Shown here in pieces: positions 1-9,685 of a DNA stretch of 64,000 nucleotides. The DNA comes from Enemella dayhoffiae (GTDB lineage: Bacteria > Actinomycetota > Actinomycetes > Propionibacteriales > Propionibacteriaceae). Numbering within the stretch: position 1 is the first letter of the stretch; each line of letters begins with the position of its first letter. The position numbers were made by a program, and so were the translations under genes. The stretch is taken from NCBI RefSeq assembly GCF_002250625.1, contig NZ_NMVQ01000023.1, positions 274,947-338,946 of the forward strand. The letters are read 5' to 3'. The notes beneath the pieces were generated by a model. That model searched no databases and was not told the origin of the DNA. It saw only the letters and a list, made by a program, of their open reading frames with translations.

Positions 1-433
1 GCATCAGTGCGGCGTCGCGGGCCAGTTCCCAAGGATACTTCGCCTGGGCCTCGGCCAGAGCGATCTCCCCACCGCCGCCGAAACAACCACAGTCGATGGC
101 CAGGCCGCGCGCCCAGGCCTGGGCGATCCCGATCACGAACGCCAGCATCAGCAGCGCGCTCATGATCCCGGCAAACCGGGTGAACAGACCCAGGATCAGC
201 AGGATCCCGACCACCAGCTCGAGCATCGGCAGCAGATAGCCGACCAGCACCGCCACGGGATAGGGCAGGAGCTGATAGCCGCGCACGGCCAGCACCGATT
301 CCTCCAGGTGCGGTAGTTTCGCGAGGCTGGCCCAGAGCCAGACGACCGCCAGCACCACCCGGGCGGCCAGGCCGATCCAGCCGCTGATCGACCGCCGGGC
401 GCGCGGGGCGGTCGGAGCCTCAGCCTCATCCAT
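1..433 (-). CDS. DoxX/MauE-family membrane protein (3' end outside window)
   Basis: The frame is open from an ATG at 433 to the window edge, so about 144 residues are visible and the C-terminus is missing. Four hydrophobic segments are readable (near residues 15-35, 55-70, 75-90 and 95-110). A CGCFGGGGE stretch follows, which is the cysteine-glycine signature of MauE/DoxX-like proteins linked to thiol-disulfide or quinone redox work. It diverges from folC with only 14 bp between starts. The partner and substrate are unknown. The family call is fairly secure and the function is not. Confidence 0.7.
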   Translation of the reverse strand, partial: MDEAEAPTAPRARRSISGWIGLAARVVLAVVWLWASLAKLPHLEESVLAVRGYQLLPYPVAVLVGYLLPMLELVVGILLILGLFTRFAGIMSALLMLAFVIGIAQAWARGLAIDCGCFGGGGEIALAEAQAKYPWELARDAALM

Positions 434-447
434 GCCCTCAGCATAGA

Positions 448-1896
448 ATGGCGATTGAAATGCCAACTGATCAGAACGCCGCACACCAGCGATTGGTGGG
501 CGAACTCACATCCCGCTGGCCGGAGCACCGGGTGGCGCCCAGCCTGACCCGGATCCGTGCGCTGACGGAGCTGCTCGGCGACCCGCAGCGGGCCTATCCG
601 GTGATCCACGTCGGCGGCACCAACGGCAAGGGCTCCACCGCGATCATGATCGAGTCGCTGCTGCGCGCGGCCGGGCTGCGGACCGGGCGCTACTCCTCAC
701 CCCACCTGGTCGACGTCACCGAACGGATCGCGATCGACGGGCAGCCGATCAGCGCCGAGCGGTTCGGCGAGGTGTGGTCCGACATCGAGCCCTACGTCCG
801 CCTGGTCGACGAGCAGGCCCACGACGGCGTACCGATGACCTTCTTCGAGGTGCTGACCGGGATGGCGTACGCCGCCTTCGCCGACGCCCCGGTCGACGTC
901 GCCGTCGTCGAGGTCGGGCTGGGCGGCGGCTGGGACGCCACCAACGTCGCCGACGGCACGGTCGCGGTGCTGATGCCGATCGACCTGGACCACACCCACC
1001 TGCTCGGCTCCACTGTCGCCGAGATCGCCGCCGAGAAGGACGGGATCATCAAACCGGGCGCCCAGGCCGTGCTGGCCGGACAGCCGCGCGAGGCGGCCGA
1101 CGTGCTGCTCGCCCGCTGCGCCGAGGTCGGGGCGCTGCCGCTGCGCGAGGGGATCGACTTCGGGCTGCTGGACCGCCGGCTGGCGGTCGGCGGCCAGCTG
1201 ATCCGGCTCAACGCCGCCGGGGGACCGGTCGACGACATCCACCTGCCGCTGCACGGGGCGCACATGGCGCGCAACGCCGCCGTCGCGCTGGCCGCCGCCG
1301 AGGCGTTCCTCGGCTTCCAGGCGATGAACCCCGAGGTGGTGCGCGACGGGTTCGCCGAGGTCACCGCACCCGGCCGGCTCGAGGCCGTACGCCAGTCCCC
1401 GCCGATCGTGCTCGACGGGGCGCACAACCCGCACGCTGCCACGGCCAGTGCCGAGGCCGTGGCGGAGGCGTACGCCTTCAACCCGCTCGTCGGCGTCCTC
1501 GCGGTGATGCGGGACAAGGACGTCGAGCAGATCCTGCGTGTGTGGGAGCCGCTGATGACCTCGATCGTGTGCAGCCAGGTGTCCTCGACCGGGCGCGGGC
1601 TGCCCGCCGAGGAACTCGCCGAGGTGGCCGCCGGCATCTTCGGCGCCGAGCGGGTGCACGTCCGCCCGCGTCTCGACGACGCCCTCGAATGGGCCACCCA
1701 GCTCGCCGACGACGACTCCGGCAACCCCGGCGTACTCGTCACCGGTTCGGTGATCGCCGCCGGTGAGGCGCGGGCGCTGCTGGTCGCCGACGCCGGCGCG
1801 ACCGAGCGCGAGGAGGTCGACTGGGAGGCCGAGGACCACGGCGGCCCCCTCGACGAGCTGTCCGCGGACCGCACCGCGGATCCGGAGGACTACTGA
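448..1896 (+). CDS. folC: bifunctional folylpolyglutamate synthase/dihydrofolate synthase
   Basis: The 482-residue protein adds glutamate to dihydropteroate and to folates in the cytoplasm, an ATP-dependent ligation of the Mur-ligase type. The P-loop GTNGKGS is at residues 57-63, followed by the typical RTGRYSSPHLVDVTERI segment. LDGAHNPHA and a C-terminal ligase domain are present, and length matches the family. ATG 448 is used; an in-frame ATG at 460 is an alternative. The stop overlaps the next start (TGATG), so DUF4233 and ndk are probably co-transcribed, as in many actinobacteria. The acidic tail of about 25 residues is variable in the family. Confidence 0.96.
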   Translation: MAIEMPTDQNAAHQRLVGELTSRWPEHRVAPSLTRIRALTELLGDPQRAYPVIHVGGTNGKGSTAIMIESLLRAAGLRTGRYSSPHLVDVTERIAIDGQPISAERFGEVWSDIEPYVRLVDEQAHDGVPMTFFEVLTGMAYAAFADAPVDVAVVEVGLGGGWDATNVADGTVAVLMPIDLDHTHLLGSTVAEIAAEKDGIIKPGAQAVLAGQPREAADVLLARCAEVGALPLREGIDFGLLDRRLAVGGQLIRLNAAGGPVDDIHLPLHGAHMARNAAVALAAAEAFLGFQAMNPEVVRDGFAEVTAPGRLEAVRQSPPIVLDGAHNPHAATASAEAVAEAYAFNPLVGVLAVMRDKDVEQILRVWEPLMTSIVCSQVSSTGRGLPAEELAEVAAGIFGAERVHVRPRLDDALEWATQLADDDSGNPGVLVTGSVIAAGEARALLVADAGATEREEVDWEAEDHGGPLDELSADRTADPEDY

Positions 1897-2240
1897 TGCT
1901 GCCCGTGGGCAACCCGATGGGTCGGGTGATGATGGCGATGCTCTTTCTGCAGGTGATCGCATTCGGCCTGGCCATCCCGGTGATGATCATGATCCACGAG
2001 GTGTCGCCCGTGGTGGCCGCGCTGGCCGGTGGCGGGGCGGCCCTGCTGGCGGTGCTGGCTGCGGCGCTGATGCGCCGCCCGGCGGTCGGCTATCCGCTGG
2101 GCTGGTTGACCCAGATGGTCGGGATCGCGCTCGGCGTGCTCACCTACGGGATGTATGCGGTGGGCGGGATGTTCGCCGCGCTCTGGGTGGTCTGCTTCGT
2201 GCTCGGCCGCCGGCTCGAAGCCCAGCACGCCGGTCGCTGA
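1896..2240 (+). CDS. DUF4233 domain membrane protein
   Basis: This is a 114-residue protein with four predicted transmembrane segments and short loops, matching the small actinobacterial DUF4233 family normally found between folC and ndk. Its ATG shares one base with the folC stop (TGATG), which indicates translational coupling. No catalytic motif is visible. Function is unknown; its fixed position suggests a link to folate or nucleotide metabolism, but that is context only. Confidence 0.85.
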   Translation: MLPVGNPMGRVMMAMLFLQVIAFGLAIPVMIMIHEVSPVVAALAGGGAALLAVLAAALMRRPAVGYPLGWLTQMVGIALGVLTYGMYAVGGMFAALWVVCFVLGRRLEAQHAGR

Positions 2241-2274
2241 AGAGGGACCCCGCAGACCCAATAGGCTGGCGGGC

Positions 2275-2697
2275 ATGAGCATCGAGCGCACCCTGGTCCT
2301 GATCAAGCCCGACGGCGTACGCCGGGGGCTGGTCGGGGAGATCCTGTCCCGCTACGAGCGCAAGGGGCTGACCCTGGTCGCGCTGGAGCACCGCACCGCC
2401 ACCGGCGCGCTGGCCGACGAGCACTACGCCGAGCACACCAGCAAGGACTTCTATCCGCCGCTGCGCAAGTTCATCCTCTCCGGCCCACTGGTGGCGCTGG
2501 TGCTGGAGGGCGACAACGCGATCGAGTGCGTACGCCTGCTCAACGGCAAGACCGACGGCCGGGTGGCCGAGGCGGGGTCGATCCGCGGCGACCTGGCGCT
2601 GTCCAACCGGGAAAACCTGGTGCACGGCTCCGATTCGGCCGAGTCGGCGGCCCGGGAGCTGACGATCTGGTTCCCCGACGTGAGCCCCTCGGTCTGA
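2275..2697 (+). CDS. ndk: nucleoside diphosphate kinase
   Basis: The 140-residue enzyme transfers the terminal phosphate from ATP to other (d)NDPs through a phosphohistidine. The N-terminal ERTLVLIKPDGVRRG signature is present and the active-site histidine is H117 in NRENLVHGSD, the near-invariant NDK motif. The reading frame is open further upstream, but ATG 2275 gives the standard N-terminus and length. It lies 34 bp after DUF4233 in the folC operon. Confidence 0.97.
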   Translation: MSIERTLVLIKPDGVRRGLVGEILSRYERKGLTLVALEHRTATGALADEHYAEHTSKDFYPPLRKFILSGPLVALVLEGDNAIECVRLLNGKTDGRVAEAGSIRGDLALSNRENLVHGSDSAESAARELTIWFPDVSPSV

Positions 2698-2698
2698 G

Positions 2699-3862
2699 AT
2701 GAGCTACCCACCCCCGGATCCGGCTCAGCCGCAGCCGGCGTACCCACAAGGACCGCCGCCGCAGGCATACCAGCCGGTGCCCAGACCGGTCCCGCTGCCG
2801 GTGGAGGAGTCGGCGTACCACCATTTCCTGCGCACGCCCGCGTTCGCCTTCTGGCAGCCGATCGTGGCGATCCTGGTCGGTGCCGCGCTGTGGCTCGGTG
2901 CCAGCCTGATCGGCAGCATCCCGATGATCACCGAGATCGCCGCCGGGCGGATGAAGCCGGAGGACCTCACCGCCGGCAAGATCCTGATGACCCCGTGGGT
3001 GCTGCTCGGCACCAACCTGTCGCTGGCCGCGATGATTCCGATCGCCATGTTCGGCCAGTGGGCCTTCTTCCGGCAGCGGCCGCGCTGGATCCACTCGGTG
3101 GTTGGCCGCTTCCGCTGGGGCTGGCTGGGGATCAGCCTGGCGTTGCTGATCCCACTCTGGTTTGGCGTGCTCACCGTGCAGGGGCTGCTCGGCGGCGAGG
3201 GGCTGACCGAGGACACGACGGGCGGGCCGTCGGCGCGGTGGCAGCTCTATCTGGCGATCATCCTGATCACCACCCCGCTGCAGTGCGCGGGGGAGGAATA
3301 CGGCTTCCGCGGGCTGGTGAACCGCGGCGTGGCCGGCTTCTTCCGCAGCGACAAGGCCGGGCTGGTCGCCGGCACCCTGGTCTCCTCGGCGCTGTTCGCG
3401 TTCGCGCACGGGTCCACCGACCTGTGGGCCAACTCGTTCTATTTCGGGCTGGGCGTGGTGCTGGCGCTGCTCGCCTGGCGCACCGGCGGGCTGGAGGCGT
3501 CCATCGCCCTGCACACCGTGAACAACCTGATCTCCTTCTTGGCCGCCGTTTATTACGGCCAGATCGACGAACCGATGCAGATGTCGGGGGTGACCGGTGA
3601 CTGGACGATGATCATCGCGCCGTTGCTGGGCCTGGTCGTGGTGGCGATTCTCGAGCTGGTACGCCGCACGCTCAAGCTCCAGCGCACGGGCGCCCCGGGC
3701 CGCGAGCTGATCGCCGCCCAGCCGTCGATGCAGCCGGTCACGCCGCCGCCCGCGGCGTACGGCCCGGGTCCCTCTCCGCACCCGCCGCAGCCGGGCGTAC
3801 CACCGCCGCCGCACCACCCCGGACCGCCCGGACCACTTGGAGGCCCGCCGCCCGGCCCGTAG
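2699..3862 (+). CDS. CPBP-family intramembrane glutamic endopeptidase
   Basis: A 387-residue polytopic membrane protein starting one base after the ndk stop. It has a proline-rich cytoplasmic N-terminus (about 40 residues), roughly eight transmembrane segments and a Pro/Gly-rich tail. The CPBP/Rce1 motifs are in order: EEYGFRG (E199, E200, R204), FAHGSTD and an HTVNN segment. Family members cleave prenylated or other membrane substrates, or process bacteriocin-like peptides. No such substrate gene is adjacent, so the target is unknown. Confidence 0.88.
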   Translation: MSYPPPDPAQPQPAYPQGPPPQAYQPVPRPVPLPVEESAYHHFLRTPAFAFWQPIVAILVGAALWLGASLIGSIPMITEIAAGRMKPEDLTAGKILMTPWVLLGTNLSLAAMIPIAMFGQWAFFRQRPRWIHSVVGRFRWGWLGISLALLIPLWFGVLTVQGLLGGEGLTEDTTGGPSARWQLYLAIILITTPLQCAGEEYGFRGLVNRGVAGFFRSDKAGLVAGTLVSSALFAFAHGSTDLWANSFYFGLGVVLALLAWRTGGLEASIALHTVNNLISFLAAVYYGQIDEPMQMSGVTGDWTMIIAPLLGLVVVAILELVRRTLKLQRTGAPGRELIAAQPSMQPVTPPPAAYGPGPSPHPPQPGVPPPPHHPGPPGPLGGPPPGP

Positions 3863-3875
3863 GCTTGGTGCTCTT

Positions 3876-5849
3876 ATGAGCGCTGAGCAGCTGACCGCAC
3901 CCTCGCCCGAAAGCATCTTCGACCGCCTCGAACCCCTGCTGTCGCAGGTGAGCAAACCGATCCAGTACGTCGGTGGCGAGCACAACAGCGTGGTGAAGCA
4001 GTGGGACGCCACCGAGGTGCGCTGGTGCCTGATGTATCCCGACGCCTACGAGGTGGGCCAGCCCAACCAGGGCGTGGCGATCCTCTATGAGGTGCTCAAC
4101 GAGCGCGACTGGATCCTCGCCGAGCGCACCTATTCGGTCTGGCCGGACATGGAGCGGGTGCTGCGCGAGCACGACCTGCCGCAGTTCACCCTGGACGCGC
4201 ACCGGCCGGTCGGCGCCTTCGACCTGTTCGGGGTGTCGTTCTCCACCGAGCTCGGCTACACCAACCTGCTGAACGCGCTCGACCTGGCCGGGTTGCCGCT
4301 GCACGCCGCGGAACGGCGCGAGTTCGACCCGGTGGTGATCGCCGGCGGGCACGCCGCGTTCAACCCCGAGCCGATCGCCGACTTCGTCGACTGTGCGGTG
4401 CTCGGCGACGGGGAGGAGATCTCGCTGGCGATCTCGGAGGTGGTCCGCGAATGGAAGGCCGAGGGACGTCCCGGTGGTCGCGACGGGCTGCTGCTGCGGC
4501 TGGCAGCCTCGGGTGGGGTCTACGTGCCGAAGTTCTACGACGTGGAATACCTGCCCGACGGGCGGATCCAGCGGGTCGCGCCGAACCGGTCCGGCGTACC
4601 GTTCCGGATCGCCAAGCACACCGTGATGGACCTGGACTCCTGGCCCTATCCGAAGAAGCCGCTGGTGCCGCTCGCCGAGACCGTGCACGAGCGCTATTCG
4701 GTGGAGATCTTCCGCGGGTGTACGCGCGGTTGCCGGTTCTGCCAGGCCGGGATGATCACCCGGCCGGTGCGCGAACGCAACATCAACACCATCGGCGAGA
4801 TGGTCGAGGGTGGGCTGAAGGCGACCGGTCTCGAGGAGGTCGGGCTGCTGTCGCTGTCCAGCGCCGATCACAGCGAGATCTCCGAGGTGGCCAAGCAGCT
4901 CGCGGATCGCTATGAGGGCAGCAATGTCTCGCTCTCGCTGCCGTCAACCCGGGTCGACGCGTTCAACATCACCCTGGCCAACGAACTGACCCGCAACGGG
5001 CGGCGGTCCGGGCTCACCTTCGCCCCCGAGGGCGGTTCGGAGCGGATGCGCCGGGTGATCAACAAGACCGTCGACGAGGAAGACCTGATCCGCACGGTCG
5101 CGACGGCCTACGCCAACGGCTGGCGCCAGGTGAAGCTCTATTTCATGTGCGGCCTGCCGACCGAGACCGACGAGGACGTGCTGGCGATCGCCGACCTGGC
5201 CAAACGGGTGATCGAGACCGGACGCCGCGAGGCCGGCACCCGCGACATCCGTTGCACCGTGTCGATCGGCGGCTTCGTGCCGAAGCCGCACACCCCCTTC
5301 CAGTGGGCGGCGCAGCTGGACACCGAGACCACCGACGCCCGGCTGGCGAAGCTGCGCGACGCGATCCGCTCCGACCGGCAATACGGCAAGGCGATCGGAT
5401 TCCGTTACCACGATGGAAAGCCGGGCATCGTCGAAGGTCTGCTGTCGCGCGGTGACCGGCGGATCGGCCGGGTGCTGGAGGCGGTCTGGCGCGACGGCGG
5501 TCGCTTCGACGGCTGGTCGGAGCACTTCTCCTATGACCGCTGGATGTCCTGCGCGGACAAGGAATTGGCCCCGCTCGGGGTGGACGTCGACTGGTACACC
5601 ACCCGCGAGCGCGACTATGACGAGGTGCTGCCCTGGGACCACCTCGACTCCGGTCTCGACCGGGACTGGCTTTGGGAGGACTGGCAGGACGCCCTCGACG
5701 AGGTCGAGGTCGACGACTGCCGCTGGACCCCCTGCTTCGACTGCGGGGTGTGTCAGCAGCTGGACACCGAGATCCAGATCGGCCCCACCGGCCAGGTGCT
5801 GCTGCCGCTGCCGACGGTACGCCCCAGCGTGCTCGCCGACGACGCCTGA
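3876..5849 (+). CDS. TIGR03960-family B12-binding-domain radical SAM protein
   Basis: A 657-residue protein from ATG 3876; an upstream in-frame ATG at 3837 lies inside the previous gene and is less likely. The N-terminal part resembles a cobalamin-binding fold. The radical SAM cysteines are C282, C286 and C289 (CTRGCRFC), followed by a TIM-barrel and a Cys-rich C-terminal segment (CFDCGVC). The family normally sits directly beside a TIGR03936/DUF2344 gene. Here that partner begins at 13175, more than 7 kb away. The reaction is not established; a tRNA-modification role is sometimes suggested for the family. Confidence 0.92.
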   Translation: MSAEQLTAPSPESIFDRLEPLLSQVSKPIQYVGGEHNSVVKQWDATEVRWCLMYPDAYEVGQPNQGVAILYEVLNERDWILAERTYSVWPDMERVLREHDLPQFTLDAHRPVGAFDLFGVSFSTELGYTNLLNALDLAGLPLHAAERREFDPVVIAGGHAAFNPEPIADFVDCAVLGDGEEISLAISEVVREWKAEGRPGGRDGLLLRLAASGGVYVPKFYDVEYLPDGRIQRVAPNRSGVPFRIAKHTVMDLDSWPYPKKPLVPLAETVHERYSVEIFRGCTRGCRFCQAGMITRPVRERNINTIGEMVEGGLKATGLEEVGLLSLSSADHSEISEVAKQLADRYEGSNVSLSLPSTRVDAFNITLANELTRNGRRSGLTFAPEGGSERMRRVINKTVDEEDLIRTVATAYANGWRQVKLYFMCGLPTETDEDVLAIADLAKRVIETGRREAGTRDIRCTVSIGGFVPKPHTPFQWAAQLDTETTDARLAKLRDAIRSDRQYGKAIGFRYHDGKPGIVEGLLSRGDRRIGRVLEAVWRDGGRFDGWSEHFSYDRWMSCADKELAPLGVDVDWYTTRERDYDEVLPWDHLDSGLDRDWLWEDWQDALDEVEVDDCRWTPCFDCGVCQQLDTEIQIGPTGQVLLPLPTVRPSVLADDA

Positions 5850-5914
5850 GTGACGCCGATGGCCTCGTCAGCATCTAGCGTGGCCCGGACCCGAAACGCT
5901 GCAAGGAGGGATCA

Positions 5915-7915
5915 GTGAGCCAGTTGGAGCTGCCCGATCACCTGAAGGTGCTGCTCACCGACGACCCGTACATCGACATCCTCGGTGACCACGACCCGTG
6001 GCCGCTGCCGCCCCGTTGGCTGGAGGACACCCGGGAACGGTTGGCGACGATGGCCCGGGAGCTGCACCCGCATCTGGTGTCGACCAGCTCCGAGGTGCTC
6101 GGCCCGGGACCGGTGCCCCTGGTGATACGCACCCTGTTCGACCTGCAGGGGTTCGCGGCGGGGGCCTATTCGGTGTGGACCGGGCCGTTGCGACTGCTGC
6201 GTCACGAGCTGGTGGCCGACTGGGTGCAGCCCGGCAAGCGTCCCGCCCCGCACAACCACCTGAACTACGTGAGCACCAACTACCAGTCCTGGCCGCTGTC
6301 GAACTGGGCCTGGATCAGCGGGGAGCCGGGACCGGAGGAGTTCCGGCAAGCGAGCGACATCACCCGGGCCGTGCTCGACATCTTTGCCGGGCTGCCCCAG
6401 TTGACCGAGCGCATGCACCTCGCCCGCGGGCACCTGGATCGGGCCCTGGCCGATGAGCGGGTGTTCGGTGAGCGGCGCGGCGTGTGGTTCGCCAACACCC
6501 TGCTGAGTGCCGAGGACAACCAGGCCATGCCCGACTTCCTGCACCCGTATGTGGTGGCCGACATCTGGCACCGCTTCGACGACGTGCACGATCACCTGGC
6601 CGATCAGGTCGAGGGGGCTCCTGAGGCCACGGAGGTGCTGGCCACCCTCGCCAAGTCCCACGGCCGATCCCACCTGAGTGCGGCCTTTCTCGGTGCCGGC
6701 GGTGCGGCGCTGGTCACCGAGGCCGATGACCGCCTGGCCGCTCTGCCGGCGTACGACGGATCGACCTGGTCCTCGCGGCTGCGCCGCTGGTTGGTGCGCG
6801 GCATGGTGAACGGACAGGTGGACGCCTGCCGGGGCTGGGTGGCGGCCTATTCGGCGCTGGATGCCGCCAGCGCCAAGGACGACCGGCTGGACTTCGCCAC
6901 CGCCTCCGTCACCAAGGGCTTCCTGGAGGACTTCGCCTCGGTGTTCAAGGCCGGTGCGACCCGGCGCAACCGGGACTCGGCCTGGCGTCGGCGGGCGGCC
7001 CAGGGCCCCCCGCAGCCGCTTCGCGCCGAGGGGGACCCGGACGCTCCGCGGGCCAGTGCCCGGGTGGATTCGCTCGCCGAGGTCGATCCGCGGACGGAGT
7101 TGGCCAACCTGGTCGGGCTGGGCGCGGTCAAGGAGCGGGTGCAGCGGCTGGTGGCCGAGATCCAGGCCGACCGGATCCGCTCCGAGGCAGGGATGCAGGT
7201 GCCCGCCCGCTCCCGGCACATGGTTTTCCTGGGTGATCCCGGCACGGCCAAGACGACGGTGGCGCGGATCCTGGCCCGGATCTATGCCGACCTCGGGGTC
7301 CTGGAGCGTGGGCACCTGGTCGAGGCCACCCGAACCGATCTGGTCGGGGAGTACATCGGGCAGACCGCGCCCAAGGTGGAGTCGGTCTTCGAGCAGGCCC
7401 GCGGAGGGGTGTTGTTCATCGACGAGGCGTACGCCCTGGTGCCGCGCGATTCGGGCAAGGACTTCGGCCACGAGGCTGTCGCCACCTTGTTGAAACTGAT
7501 GGAGGACCACCGTGACGAGGTGGTCGTGATCGTGGCCGGTTATCCGATGGAGATGCAGCACTTCCTGAAGGCCAACTCCGGGCTGGCCAGCCGATTCCCG
7601 GTGACCATCACCTTCCCCGGTTACAGCGACGACGAGCTGATGGAGATCTTCACCCGGCAGCTGACCGCGGCCAGTTTCGTCGCCGGGCCGGGTCTGGCGG
7701 ACGCCGTCCGCAGCCACTTCCCGCAACCCCGTCCGGCCGGTTTCGGCAATGGCCGGTTCGTCCGCAACCTGTTCGAGGAGGCCATCTCCAAGCAGGGCGT
7801 ACGCCTGGTCGGAATGAGCGCGCCCAGCCAGGAACAGGTGTGCACGCTGCTACCGGAGGACCTTCCCGAGGGCCCGCGGACCGAACAGCCGATGCACTAC
7901 GGCAACTACCTCTGA
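5915..7915 (+). CDS. AAA+ ATPase of CbbX/SpoVK type with uncharacterised N-terminal region
   Basis: A 666-residue protein with a GTG start at 5915, supported by AAGGAGG at 5903-5909, and a -10-like TAGCGT at 5876-5881. Residues 1 to about 385 match nothing I recognise; they are helical, rich in Trp and His, and not obviously TPR. Residues about 395-650 are a CbbX-like AAA+ module: Walker A GDPGTAKT (440-447), Walker B with D503-E504 in FIDEAY, and an arginine-rich sensor/lid region near SGLASRFP. CbbX relatives remodel protein complexes (Rubisco activase, EccA of type VII secretion). Neither Rubisco nor ESX genes are nearby, so the client is unknown. It stands alone between the radical SAM gene and a convergent malic enzyme gene. 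Confidence 0.85.
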   Translation: MSQLELPDHLKVLLTDDPYIDILGDHDPWPLPPRWLEDTRERLATMARELHPHLVSTSSEVLGPGPVPLVIRTLFDLQGFAAGAYSVWTGPLRLLRHELVADWVQPGKRPAPHNHLNYVSTNYQSWPLSNWAWISGEPGPEEFRQASDITRAVLDIFAGLPQLTERMHLARGHLDRALADERVFGERRGVWFANTLLSAEDNQAMPDFLHPYVVADIWHRFDDVHDHLADQVEGAPEATEVLATLAKSHGRSHLSAAFLGAGGAALVTEADDRLAALPAYDGSTWSSRLRRWLVRGMVNGQVDACRGWVAAYSALDAASAKDDRLDFATASVTKGFLEDFASVFKAGATRRNRDSAWRRRAAQGPPQPLRAEGDPDAPRASARVDSLAEVDPRTELANLVGLGAVKERVQRLVAEIQADRIRSEAGMQVPARSRHMVFLGDPGTAKTTVARILARIYADLGVLERGHLVEATRTDLVGEYIGQTAPKVESVFEQARGGVLFIDEAYALVPRDSGKDFGHEAVATLLKLMEDHRDEVVVIVAGYPMEMQHFLKANSGLASRFPVTITFPGYSDDELMEIFTRQLTAASFVAGPGLADAVRSHFPQPRPAGFGNGRFVRNLFEEAISKQGVRLVGMSAPSQEQVCTLLPEDLPEGPRTEQPMHYGNYL

Positions 7916-7932
7916 GCCCGGCCCTCGCCGGA

Positions 7933-9675
7933 TCAGGCCGTCCGGTTCCGGGTCGGGGTGTATTCGTTGGTGACGACCTTGACCTTCGGATATTCCGGCT
8001 TCCACATCTGGGCGTAGATGTCCTGGATCGGGTTGTCCAACGCCTTGCCGGCGACCCCGTCGGCGACGGCGGCCTCGGCCACCTTCACCGCGACCGTCGC
8101 CGAGACGGTGCGCAGGTGCGCCATCGACGGCAGCACCGCCGAACCACGCCGCGACGCGTCGGTCAGGTCGGCGACCGCCTCGGCCGCCGCGGCGATCATG
8201 TGATCGGTGATCCGGCTCGCCTCGACCGCGATCGCGCCCAGCCCGATGCCGGGGAAGACGAGCGCATTGTTGGCCTGGGCTATGTCGTAGGTGGTGCCCT
8301 GGAAGGTGACCGGCTTGAACGGCGACCCGGTCGCCATCAGCGCGTTGCCCTCGGTCCAGTTGAGCAGGTCGACCGGCAGCGCCTCGGATTTCTTGGTGGG
8401 GTTGGAAAGCGGCAGGATTATCGGGCGCGAGCAGTGGGCGTACATGCTGCGCACGATCGCCTCGGTGAAACTGCCCGGCTGGGCCGAGGTGCCGATCAGC
8501 ACGGTCGGATTCACCCGGCCGACCACCGTCGCCAGGTCGGCGGTGCCCGAGCGCAGCGGCCAGTCGGCCAGCTCGGCCTCGTCGCGGGCGTACGGCTCCT
8601 GGAACGGGCGCATCGTCGCACCGGTGTGGATCAGTCCGCGCGAGCCGAGGCACCAGAACCGCTTGCGCGCCTCCTGCTCGCTCAACCCCTCGCGGACCAT
8701 GATGTCCACGATCAGGTCGGCCACCCCGATCCCGGCGGTGCCGGCGCCGTGGATCACGATCTTCTGCTCCGAGAGGGTCTCGCCCTTCGCCTTCACCGAC
8801 GCCAGCAGCGCGGCCACCACCACCGCGGCGGTGCCCTGGATGTCGTCGTTGAAGGTGAGGCACTCCTCGCGATACTGCTGCAGGATGCGGTGCGCGTTCG
8901 AGGCACCGAAATCCTCCCAGTGCAGCACGGCCTTCGGGAACATCCGGGTCGCGGTGTGCACGAACTTCTCCACGAAGTCGTCGTACGCCTGGCCGCGGAC
9001 CCGGGCGTGGCGGACGCCCAGATAACCCGGGTCGTTCAGCAGCTCGAGGTTGTCGGTGCCGACGTCGAGCACCACCGGCATCACCCGCAGCGGGTGCACC
9101 CCGGCCGCGGCGGTGTAGACCGACAGCTTGCCGACGCAGATCCGGATCCCGCCCACGCCCTGGTCGCCGATGCCGAGGATGCCCTCGGAGTCGGTGACCA
9201 CGATCAGGTCGACGTCGTCGGGACCCTGGCCGAACGCGTCCAGCGCCTGCTCGATGCCGTCGGGGGCGTCGATTGACAGGAACACCCCGCGCGGACGGGC
9301 GAACCAGTTGGAGAACTGCTGGATCGCCTCACCGATGGTGGGGGTGTAGATGATCGGCAGCAGCTCCGCCAAATGCGCCGCCAGCAGCCGATAGAAAAGG
9401 ATCTCGTTGCGGTCCTGCAACTGCATCAGATAGATGTTCTTGCTCAGGTCGTCGGGCTGGGCGCACACCTGCTGATAGGCGCGGGTCACCTGCGACTCGA
9501 TCGAACTCACCGCCGCCGGGAGCAGACCGGTCAGGCCGAGACCTTCACGTTCCTCGTGGGTGTAGGCGGTGCCGAAGTTGATCATCGGCCGGTCGAGGAT
9601 CTGCCGCCCGCGGATGGCGATCTCGACGGTCTCGTCGCCGTCATCGGTGTGGTAGCTGAACTGTCGGGTGGTCAC
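7933..9675 (-). CDS. NAD-dependent malic enzyme
   Basis: A 580-residue protein that oxidatively decarboxylates malate to pyruvate. The length and the NFGTAYTHEEREGLGL and GDQGVGGIRICVGKL segments identify the large SfcA/MaeA-like class. FNDDIQGTA supplies the metal-binding aspartates, and a Rossmann domain covers roughly residues 285-540. GTG 9675 fits the family N-terminus; the frame is open further upstream, inside the AraC gene. It begins 10 bp after the AraC gene ends on the same strand, so the two may be co-transcribed. Its 3' end is convergent with the AAA+ gene 17 bp away. Confidence 0.93.
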   Translation of the reverse strand: MTTRQFSYHTDDGDETVEIAIRGRQILDRPMINFGTAYTHEEREGLGLTGLLPAAVSSIESQVTRAYQQVCAQPDDLSKNIYLMQLQDRNEILFYRLLAAHLAELLPIIYTPTIGEAIQQFSNWFARPRGVFLSIDAPDGIEQALDAFGQGPDDVDLIVVTDSEGILGIGDQGVGGIRICVGKLSVYTAAAGVHPLRVMPVVLDVGTDNLELLNDPGYLGVRHARVRGQAYDDFVEKFVHTATRMFPKAVLHWEDFGASNAHRILQQYREECLTFNDDIQGTAAVVVAALLASVKAKGETLSEQKIVIHGAGTAGIGVADLIVDIMVREGLSEQEARKRFWCLGSRGLIHTGATMRPFQEPYARDEAELADWPLRSGTADLATVVGRVNPTVLIGTSAQPGSFTEAIVRSMYAHCSRPIILPLSNPTKKSEALPVDLLNWTEGNALMATGSPFKPVTFQGTTYDIAQANNALVFPGIGLGAIAVEASRITDHMIAAAAEAVADLTDASRRGSAVLPSMAHLRTVSATVAVKVAEAAVADGVAGKALDNPIQDIYAQMWKPEYPKVKVVTNEYTPTRNRTA

Positions 9676-9685
9676 GGGTCGCACT

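Noticed and set aside
3837..3875. Earlier ATG (3837) for the radical SAM gene
   Set aside because: It lies inside the CPBP gene, and the added residues copy its Pro/Arg-rich end in another frame; ATG 3876 gives the family N-terminus.
5912..7726. Long minus-strand frame opposite the AAA+ gene
   Set aside because: The plus strand has Walker motifs and an SD; the minus translation has no conserved feature.
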